A stretch of 64,000 nt of DNA from Draconibacterium sediminis (GTDB taxonomy: Bacteria > Bacteroidota > Bacteroidia > Bacteroidales > Prolixibacteraceae): positions 1,984,001 through 2,048,000 of the forward strand of contig NZ_JRHC01000001.1 of the NCBI RefSeq assembly GCF_000949475.1. Reading direction: 5' to 3'. The notes beneath the pieces were generated by a model that ran no database searches, was not told the origin of the DNA, and was given only the letters and a program-made list of their open reading frames with translations. A program made the position numbers and the translations under genes. Below are positions 57,965-64,000 of the stretch, in pieces (the first letter of the stretch is position 1; every line of letters begins with the position of its first letter).

Positions 57965-59620
57965 ATGAAGACAAAAAATATATTACCATTAGTATTTTTA
58001 CTAATTCTACTTGGTTCATGTGCCAAGGATCTGGATTTATTTCCAAAAGATCAGGTTTCTGATGGTTCTTTCTGGAAAACGTCAAGAGACTTTGAATTAG
58101 CAGCCAATGCATTTTATGGAGGACTGCCAGGTTTTGCTTATCCACGTGACACGGAATCAGAATCGACATTTGGTCAGGGGCCAAATGAAGTAAGTAATGG
58201 AACTTATTTACCGCCTGATGAATCGGGCCGCTGGAATAATGCGTATTCAGCACTAAGAGGTATAAATTATTTGCTGCAGCAAAGTGAGAATTATGAAAAT
58301 TCTGACGAAATTAAACGCTGGGTCGGAGAAGCTTACTTTTTCAGGGCATGGCAATACTTCGGTTTGTTGCAACAATTCGGGGGTGTTCCTATTGTAACCA
58401 CTGTTTTAGATTTGGATAGCGAAGAACTAAATGCTCCCAGAGATTCACGTGAAGCTGTTGCTGATATTATTATTGCTGATCTTCAAAAAGCAATTGAACG
58501 TTTGCCAAATCAAAGTGCTATCCCGGCCAACGAACTGGGAAAGGTTTCAAAAGAAGCAGCTCAGGCATTTTTAAGTCGTGTTGCACTTTTTGAAGGAACA
58601 CACGCTAAATTTCATGGAGGAACAAAAGCAAGCGAACGTTTAACAATCGCAGTACAGGCTGCCAAAGCCGTAATAGATGGAGGACAATTTAGCTTATTTA
58701 CTGATTTTGGAACAGATGAAAGCTATCGCAGATTATTCATCGAAGATGGTGAAGATTGTAGTGAAGTTATTCTTTCAAGAAGATATGTGAAAGATATTAA
58801 TGGCACTCATAATGCCACCCGTTGGTTGGAACAGAACATCATGAACCCAACCCGGAGTTTGGTAGACGATTATTTATGTGTTGATGGACTTCCCATCAGC
58901 CAGTCAGAACTTTTTCAGGGATATGCTACAATGGCTTCTGAATTTGAAGACAGGGATCCACGTTTGATGCAAACCATATTAAAACCGGGAGTTAACTATA
59001 TTGGCACAAATGCTGTTGAGATGGTGTATGAAAAACCCAGAATGGAAGGAGCATTAACACGTACCGGTTATACTGATTATAAATTTTTGGGCGAACTTGA
59101 AAAATCTTGGGCTGGCCGATGTGAATATGATAATATTGTTATCAGATATGGTGAAGTGTTGTTAAACTATGCCGAAGCTAAATTTGAATTGGACGGTTCT
59201 ATTTCTGACTCTGATTTAGATTTATCGATTAACAAACTACGCGACCGAGTTGGCATGCCTCACTTAACCAATGCATTTGTTACTACCAATGGCTTAGACA
59301 TGCAAACAGAGCTTCGTCGAGAACGAAAAATTGAATTGGCTTGCGAAGGATTCCGCTATCAAGACCTGATGCGTTGGAAAACTGCTGAGACAGAGATGCC
59401 CAAAGCAGTTAGGGGTATTAAATTTGTTGGTACAGAGTATGAAACTGTGTTTCCTGAGTTAACTCCGGGAGTGCATTTTAATGTAGATGCTGATGGTTTT
59501 ATTGTTGCAGAACCTGCATCAGCAAGAACATTTGATGCATCAAAACATTATTTAAGGCCATTACCGAAAAAACAAATAAAATTAAATCCAAACTTGGAGC
59601 AAAATCCAGGATGGAATTAG
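57965..59620 (+). CDS. SusD-like glycan-binding lipoprotein (third pair)
   Basis: The 551-residue protein is lipidated at Cys19 (LILLGSCAKDLDLFPKD). SusD features: VGEAYFFRAWQYFGLLQQFG, KEAAQAFLSRVALFEGTHAK, VLLNYAEAKFELDGSISDSD, LRRERKIELACEGFRYQDLM and the terminal YLRPLPKKQIKLNPNLEQNP. It is the surface partner of the preceding SusC. A strong terminator 40 bp downstream ends the operon before the fucosidase gene. Confidence 0.95.
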   Translation: MKTKNILPLVFLLILLGSCAKDLDLFPKDQVSDGSFWKTSRDFELAANAFYGGLPGFAYPRDTESESTFGQGPNEVSNGTYLPPDESGRWNNAYSALRGINYLLQQSENYENSDEIKRWVGEAYFFRAWQYFGLLQQFGGVPIVTTVLDLDSEELNAPRDSREAVADIIIADLQKAIERLPNQSAIPANELGKVSKEAAQAFLSRVALFEGTHAKFHGGTKASERLTIAVQAAKAVIDGGQFSLFTDFGTDESYRRLFIEDGEDCSEVILSRRYVKDINGTHNATRWLEQNIMNPTRSLVDDYLCVDGLPISQSELFQGYATMASEFEDRDPRLMQTILKPGVNYIGTNAVEMVYEKPRMEGALTRTGYTDYKFLGELEKSWAGRCEYDNIVIRYGEVLLNYAEAKFELDGSISDSDLDLSINKLRDRVGMPHLTNAFVTTNGLDMQTELRRERKIELACEGFRYQDLMRWKTAETEMPKAVRGIKFVGTEYETVFPELTPGVHFNVDADGFIVAEPASARTFDASKHYLRPLPKKQIKLNPNLEQNPGWN

Positions 59621-59659
59621 ACAAGTATCAATTGGTTTAAATTAAAGATTTGTGTTGTT

Positions 59660-59689
59660 ATAAGCCCCGCGATGTTTTGCGGGGCTTAT
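59660..59689 (+). terminator. Terminator after the third SusCD pair
   Basis: ATAAGCCCCGC (59660-59670) pairs perfectly with GCGGGGCTTAT (59679-59689) around GATGTTTT, followed by TTTC. It is a GC-rich intrinsic terminator 40 bases after the SusD stop. Confidence 0.85.
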
Positions 59690-60047
59690 TTCAAAGTAAA
59701 GATTTGATTTAAGGATGACCTCATAAATCGGTTAGGCTATAAAAAGCGTATTAAAATTTTCCTGAAATTAGAATCCATTAGATGTTACAAAATCAGATAA
59801 AAACAGTACAATCCATAACGGCTCTTTTAATTTTATAATCCCCAAACAATTAAAGGATGTATAATTGAAAATAAATACCCTTTAGATATGCGATCAATTG
59901 AACTATCCTCTATACGATTAACCAACAGTAGTATATGTATAAAGTTGCTTGTTAAAATAGGCAGGTGAAAGAAAAACGGAGAATTGAAAAACATGATGAT
60001 TCAGGAAGGTTAAAGAAGAGACTAATTCAAGGAAGAAACAGGGTTAA

Positions 60048-60182
60048 AAACCAAATGGGAGCCCAACCAAAACTTTATCAAAAGTAAGAGTAAAAGAGGA
60101 CTTATTAAATGATATTACAAGTGGACGTTATATTGTGGGTGAAAAAGCAAATTCAAAAGTTGAACAAATAGTAATTTATTAA
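60048..60182 (+). pseudogene. Orphan C-terminal coding fragment before the fucosidase
   Basis: A 44-codon frame follows TAA 60045-60047 and ends at TAA 60180-60182, just before the fucosidase ATG. It reads KPNGSPTKTLSKVRVKEDLL, then NDITSGRYIVGEKANSKVEQ and IVIY. There is no start codon or upstream body, so it looks like the tail of an excised gene, perhaps another secreted enzyme with a beta-sandwich end. The remaining 59690-60047 is non-coding. The family is not recognised. Confidence 0.4.
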
Positions 60183-60193
60183 AAACTAGAGAC

Positions 60194-61708
60194 ATGGTAA
60201 AGAGATTAATGATATTAATTGTACTAATAAATACTTGTTATTTATTAAATGCGCAAGAGGTAAAAAGAGAGTGGGATACCGGAGCTGCAAATGAGGAGAA
60301 TTCCAAAATATGGGAGAAGATTGATGCCCGTCCGGTTCCCGCATGGTTTGGCGATGCAAAATTTGGTATTTTTATTCACTGGGGGCCGTACTCAGTGCCA
60401 GCATGGTCACCGGCAGGAACATACACGGAATGGTATCAGCGTTGGTGGTATTCTAACAGTATTTTCGGAAATAATAATCCTCAGGCAAATGCCATACCTG
60501 ATTTTCAAGAGAAAACTTATGGAGAAGAATCGAGCTATTATGATTTTGCAAAAATGTTTAAGGCCGAACTCTATAATCCTGTTGAATGGGCCGAATTATT
60601 TAAACGTTCAGGTGCAAAATATGTAATCCTCACATCAAAACACCATGATGGATTTACTCTTTGGCCAAATAAAGAAGCTCAAAATGCCCGTTTTTTCCCT
60701 TGGAATGCTGCCGAAATAGGTCCAAAACAAGATCTGATTGAGCCATATATGGAAGCTATGCGCGATGCAGGATTAAAAGCCGGCTTATATTATAGTTTGT
60801 ATGAATGGTATCATCCATGGTATCAAGAGCGTAGTGAGAAATTTATTACACATCATTATCACCCACAGTTCAAAGACCTGGTAAACCGTTATGCGCCTGA
60901 CCTTATTTATGCTGATGGTGAATGGAACGACGAAGATAGCTACTGGCATAGTGGGGAATTGCTTACATGGTTATTCAACGAATCTCCATGTAATGATGAT
61001 TTGGTAATTAACGACCGTTGGTTTAAAGGAAGTCGTTTCAATCATGGCGGTTATTATACAACGGAATATGATGCTCATGCTGTTGAGGGCGAAAGACCCT
61101 GGGAAGAAATAAGGGGGATGGGACTTTCATTTGGTTATAACCGTGATGAAGATATTGAAGATTATAATTCTCCAAAAGCTTTAATATTGATGCTATGCGA
61201 TATTGTGGCAAACGGTGGTAATCTGTGTTTAAATGTTGGCCCATCTGCCGATGGAAAGATTCCAGTTATAATGCAAGAACGTTTGCTTCAAATGGGAGCG
61301 TGGCTTAACGTAAATGGTGAAGCGATTTACGGAACCCAAAAGTGGAAAAAGCCATTCCAGTGGTCTAATGGTAGCCGTGAATATAACTTCAAAGAAGGAA
61401 AGGCTTATATCGAAGGAGATTATATCTTGAAGCAAACCGTAGACCCGATTCCAGGCAAAGCTGTTAAAGAAGTTTTCTTTACAACAAAAGAAAATGCGGT
61501 CTATGCGATTCTTCCTAAATGGCCAGGCAAATCAGTAGTTATAAGAGATATCAATCCTAAAAAAGGTTCGAAAATAAAATTGCTCGGTGTAAACAGCGAA
61601 CTATCATGGACAAAGAGTGGGAATGGAGTTCTTGTGGAATTACCTGATTATGATCCGGCATGGGAGTTATCAGATTATGCATATACTTTAAAAATAGAGG
61701 TGCGATGA
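60194..61708 (+). CDS. GH29 alpha-L-fucosidase, exported
   Basis: The 504-residue protein has a signal peptide (LMILIVLINTCYLLNAQ) and the GH29 barrel: WFGDAKFGIFIHWGPYSVPA, YTEWYQRWW, YVILTSKHHDGFTLWP, GLKAGLYYSLYEWYHPWY and DLIYADGEWND with the nucleophile Asp241. LLMLC... and NGGNLCLNVGPSADGKIPVI close the barrel. A C-terminal beta-sandwich follows from about 375. It releases alpha-L-fucose from oligosaccharides in the periplasm. The acid/base cannot be placed by eye. With the SusCD pair and sensors upstream it suggests a fucose-containing glycan such as fucoidan or a fucosylated host or algal polymer. A decayed fragment precedes it. Confidence 0.93.
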   Translation: MVKRLMILIVLINTCYLLNAQEVKREWDTGAANEENSKIWEKIDARPVPAWFGDAKFGIFIHWGPYSVPAWSPAGTYTEWYQRWWYSNSIFGNNNPQANAIPDFQEKTYGEESSYYDFAKMFKAELYNPVEWAELFKRSGAKYVILTSKHHDGFTLWPNKEAQNARFFPWNAAEIGPKQDLIEPYMEAMRDAGLKAGLYYSLYEWYHPWYQERSEKFITHHYHPQFKDLVNRYAPDLIYADGEWNDEDSYWHSGELLTWLFNESPCNDDLVINDRWFKGSRFNHGGYYTTEYDAHAVEGERPWEEIRGMGLSFGYNRDEDIEDYNSPKALILMLCDIVANGGNLCLNVGPSADGKIPVIMQERLLQMGAWLNVNGEAIYGTQKWKKPFQWSNGSREYNFKEGKAYIEGDYILKQTVDPIPGKAVKEVFFTTKENAVYAILPKWPGKSVVIRDINPKKGSKIKLLGVNSELSWTKSGNGVLVELPDYDPAWELSDYAYTLKIEVR

Positions 61709-61905
61709 GAAACTTTTAAGGATATATTTTGCAGGTGGCTTTTATTCTGTTGATTGAATATTGTTCAAAATCCACTGTTTAGCTAGGAAGTTGATGAGCT
61801 GCACTAAAAGGTATATTCTGAAGGTAACAATATGAACTATGGGTAACTTTAATTAGGATGTTTAGAGGAGACCAAACAAAGTTGCACACTCGGAAAAAGC
61901 TTGAT

Positions 61906-61935
61906 TATTAGGAGAAGCCATGGCTTCTCCTAATA
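61906..61935. terminator. Perfect 30-bp palindrome after the fucosidase
   Basis: TATTAGGAGAAGCCA (61906-61920) is directly followed by its exact inverse TGGCTTCTCCTAATA (61921-61935) with no spacer. It lies about 200 bases after the fucosidase stop and 106 bases before the sigma factor start. As RNA it forms a tight hairpin without a T-run, acting as a terminator or as a binding site for a dimeric regulator. The remaining 61709-62041 is non-coding. Confidence 0.6.
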
Positions 61936-62041
61936 CTTCTTGAGCTTATTATAGTGCAGAGAAGCTCAGATAACTATCATTGGCAATATTGAAATGAAAA
62001 TGACATTCTTTTCTTAGTTAGTATGAACTATTTATTTCAAA

Positions 62042-62596
62042 ATGACTATTGAGGAAAAAATATTACTTAATGAAATAAAGAAAAAAAATAAAGAAGTTTT
62101 TGAGCTTCTGTTCGATCAATATTACCCTGTTCTGGTTAAATTTGCTGAAGGATATCTCCACGATTTAGATGCTTGCGAAGATTTGGTTCAAACTTTTTTT
62201 ATATCATTTTGGACTGGTTCCCAAAATATGAATATCACCACTTCAATTAAGTCCTATTTTTTTAAGTCGGTTAAAAATTTGTGCTTAAATCAAATTCGTG
62301 ATTTAAAGGTTCGCGATAAACATGAAATTCAATATGTTGAATCTTTAATAAATATTGAACCGGATGAGAAACTAATTGATCCTGACATATTATCCTTTAT
62401 TAATGAAGCCGTAGAATCCCTTCCAATACAAATGTCAGAAATATTCCGACAAAAATATTTTCAGGGGAAACAGGTAAAAGAAATTGCTTCTAATATGGGT
62501 ATTAGTGATGGGACTGTTAAAACTCAGCTATTTAGAGCTAGAGCAATTCTTCGAGATAAACTTTTCGATTTAACAAATATTAATTTTATTTTATAA
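62042..62596 (+). CDS. ECF-type RNA polymerase sigma factor (second)
   Basis: The 184-residue protein has region 2 (VFELLFDQYYPVLVKFAEGY, HDLDACEDLVQTFFISFWTG) and region 4 (NEAVESLPIQMSEIFRQKYF, QGKQVKEIASNMGISDGTVK, TQLFRARAILRDKL). Unlike the first sigma, it has no LacI gene ahead and no long hydrophobic tail. Its FecR partner begins 66 bp downstream and a SusC gene follows at the window's edge, so it is the second complete sigma/anti-sigma/receptor module. Confidence 0.92.
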   Translation: MTIEEKILLNEIKKKNKEVFELLFDQYYPVLVKFAEGYLHDLDACEDLVQTFFISFWTGSQNMNITTSIKSYFFKSVKNLCLNQIRDLKVRDKHEIQYVESLINIEPDEKLIDPDILSFINEAVESLPIQMSEIFRQKYFQGKQVKEIASNMGISDGTVKTQLFRARAILRDKLFDLTNINFIL

Positions 62597-62662
62597 TTCT
62601 AATCCTTTCTTGTCAACCTCTTTTAAATGCTCGTGTCATAAGCTGAAAACAGTTTATGGTTT

Positions 62663-63817
62663 ATGACGGAATATTTTGACATCAGTATTATTTGGAAAAA
62701 GGTTCATAAGATAACTAGCACTGCTGAAGAAGAAGAATTAACGAAATGGGTGAATGAGAACACCGCGAGGAAAGAATATTTTCAAAAAAAGACCAACTTT
62801 TTTCAGTATGGCTCTTCAATAAAACCTGAGAATATTGATGTTACTAAAGCAAAAAGAAAAGTTTCGTTTCGAATATTTGTAATTCCCAAATTAAGAACTT
62901 TTTCTAAAGTTGCAGCTGTATTTGTTGGAATAGTTGCTGTTACTTTTTTCTCTCAATTTTATCATAATATTGAATCTAGTACAGTTGTTGAGGAGATTAA
63001 ACCTGGAACAGCCAAAGCAACACTGATCCTTTCAGATGGTTCGAGTCATAATTTGGAAAAACCAAAAAATAAACAATTAGAAGACCAAGGTTCGGTAATT
63101 GTAAATAAAGGGAAAGAGATAAATTACAAAGACAGTTCAGCGAAGAATAAATTACAGCTTAAGAAGCTAAGAACACGTTATAATTCCCTTATTATCCCAC
63201 GTGGAGGTGAATTCGTTCTTACCCTTTCTGATGGAACAAAAGTTTGGTTAAATTCTGAATCTACCCTTACTTACCCCTTGTTATTTAATAATAATGAAAG
63301 AAGAGTTAAACTCATTGGCGAAGCCTATTTCGAGGTAACTCATAATCCTGATAGTCCTTTTAGGATTGAAGTTAATAGTCAAGTTGTTGAAGTTTTGGGA
63401 ACATCTTTTAATGTAAATGCTTACCCCGATAAAAATGCTACTTATACAACACTAGTTGAAGGTTCCGTAAAGGTTAATATTAACGAAACCGAAGAAAGTA
63501 TTTTGCTGAATCCTGGATTTCAATGCCAGGTTAATAAAACGGACAATCAATCAGCTATTATTCAAGTAAATGTTAGAGAAGTGATCGCATGGAAAGATGG
63601 TAGTTACATCTTTGAAAATGAGTCATTGGAAGAAATAATGTCAATTCTATCCAGATGGTATGACTTCTCATTCTCTTTTGAAAATCAACAGGTATGCCAA
63701 CTTAATTTCAACGGAAAACTAAAACGGACTGAAAAGTTCGAAGATATATTAACCATAATAGAAAATACCAATGAAGTAAAATTTAAAGTAGAAGAAAAGC
63801 AAGTGTTTATTTATTAA
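62663..63817 (+). CDS. FecR-family anti-sigma factor (second)
   Basis: The 384-residue protein has an N-terminal cytoplasmic region (1-75), a membrane segment (about 76-98, FSKVAAVFVGIVAVTFFSQF), a periplasmic FecR domain (about 170-275: PRGGEFVLTLSDGTKVWLNS, VKLIGEAYFEVTHNPDSPFR, VLGTSFNVNAY) and a C-terminal DUF4974 domain (about 310-384, YIFENESLEEIMSILSRWYD). Between membrane and FecR domain sits a Lys/Ser-rich stretch not found in the first FecR. It should control the sigma factor encoded upstream. Confidence 0.93.
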   Translation: MTEYFDISIIWKKVHKITSTAEEEELTKWVNENTARKEYFQKKTNFFQYGSSIKPENIDVTKAKRKVSFRIFVIPKLRTFSKVAAVFVGIVAVTFFSQFYHNIESSTVVEEIKPGTAKATLILSDGSSHNLEKPKNKQLEDQGSVIVNKGKEINYKDSSAKNKLQLKKLRTRYNSLIIPRGGEFVLTLSDGTKVWLNSESTLTYPLLFNNNERRVKLIGEAYFEVTHNPDSPFRIEVNSQVVEVLGTSFNVNAYPDKNATYTTLVEGSVKVNINETEESILLNPGFQCQVNKTDNQSAIIQVNVREVIAWKDGSYIFENESLEEIMSILSRWYDFSFSFENQQVCQLNFNGKLKRTEKFEDILTIIENTNEVKFKVEEKQVFIY

Positions 63818-63822
63818 AAGCA

Positions 63823-63851
63823 AGCGACAGGTACTCGTAATACCCATCGCT
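63823..63851 (+). promoter_or_regulatory. Stem-loop with CTCGTAA loop before SusC
   Basis: Outer stem AGCGA (63823-63827) pairs with TCGCT (63847-63851), inner GGTA (63830-63833) pairs with TACC (63841-63844), and the loop is CTCGTAA. It ends 42 bases before the SusC start and parallels the two CTCTAA hairpins at 54464-54521 in the same FecR-SusC position. Confidence 0.5.
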
Positions 63852-63893
63852 TAAAGTGTTTAAAAATCACGTTTCTAAACTCAAATCTAAATT

Positions 63894-64000
63894 ATGAAAA
63901 AAAAATGGAATGTCTTGCCATTTTGGCGAGGTAGTGATCTATTGTTGCATTTGAAATTTTTAACTTTTTTTCTTTTTGTGTTTGTAATTCAAACGAATGC
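63894..64000 (+). CDS. SusC-like receptor, N-terminus only (cut by window end)
   Basis: The frame starts at ATG 63894 with a basic stretch (MKKKWNVLPFWRGSDLLLHL) and a hydrophobic export segment (KFLTFFLFVFVIQTNA), and runs off the window. Position after sigma and FecR genes, and the style of the signal sequence, indicate a SusC/TonB-dependent receptor with an STN domain. Nothing beyond 36 residues can be checked. Confidence 0.7.
   Translation, partial: MKKKWNVLPFWRGSDLLLHLKFLTFFLFVFVIQTN

Overview
The window reads as a chromosome segment of a polysaccharide-degrading Bacteroidota (Bacteroidales/Marinilabiliales-like, probably from a marine or sulfated-glycan-rich habitat). The grounds are three intact SusC/SusD pairs plus the start of a fourth SusC, a hybrid two-component system, two ECF sigma/FecR pairs, many S1 sulfatases with the Cys-x-Pro-x-Arg motif, and TAnnTTTG-like promoters. 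No species can be named from the sequence alone.

Region 1 (1-37.7 kb) is a sulfated-glycan utilisation locus, entirely on the + strand. After an ISL3-type transposase tail at the left edge come a GH2 beta-galactosidase, a GH36-like alpha-galactosidase, a sulfatase and a hybrid two-component sensor-regulator (9.7-13.8 kb). A long run follows (14.2-35.2 kb): SusC-SusD, SusC-SusD, a surface lipoprotein, four sulfatases, a GH43-like hydrolase and a further sulfatase. An ankyrin lipoprotein and a frameshifted DUF4038/GH140-like gene close the region. SusC/D pairs import oligosaccharides, sulfatases remove sulfate, exo-glycosidases trim the chain, and the hybrid sensor probably induces the operon. 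Between the intact genes lie decayed genes: two sulfatase relics, a GH43 fragment and the tail of another enzyme.

Region 2 (37.9-51 kb) starts with ribB (- strand) under an FMN riboswitch whose expression platform appears to hide the Shine-Dalgarno sequence. Decayed integrative-element genes follow (a helical-repeat protein and a P-loop ATPase, each with an in-frame stop). Then come two divergent tyrosine recombinases separated by a sequence that looks like the 3' end of a tRNA gene plus its terminator. The right-hand recombinase heads a compact 9-kb element: integrase, unknown protein, iteron-like repeats, excisionase-like HTH protein, winged-helix replication protein, DnaB helicase, a possible TerS-like HTH protein, a Cys-rich protein and an SF1 helicase. 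It has no recognisable capsid, tail, large terminase or conjugation genes, so it resembles a phage satellite or a stripped prophage.

Region 3 (51.5-64 kb) holds a second glycan locus: LacI regulator, ECF sigma, FecR, SusC with an STN domain, SusD, and a GH29 alpha-L-fucosidase. A second ECF sigma/FecR pair and the beginning of another SusC-type receptor follow. The two FecR-SusC gaps carry stem-loops with nearly the same loop (CTCTAA / CTCGTAA), a possible shared leader element.

All functions are assigned by reading motifs. No database search was run, and sulfatase subfamilies and the glycan substrate remain inference.
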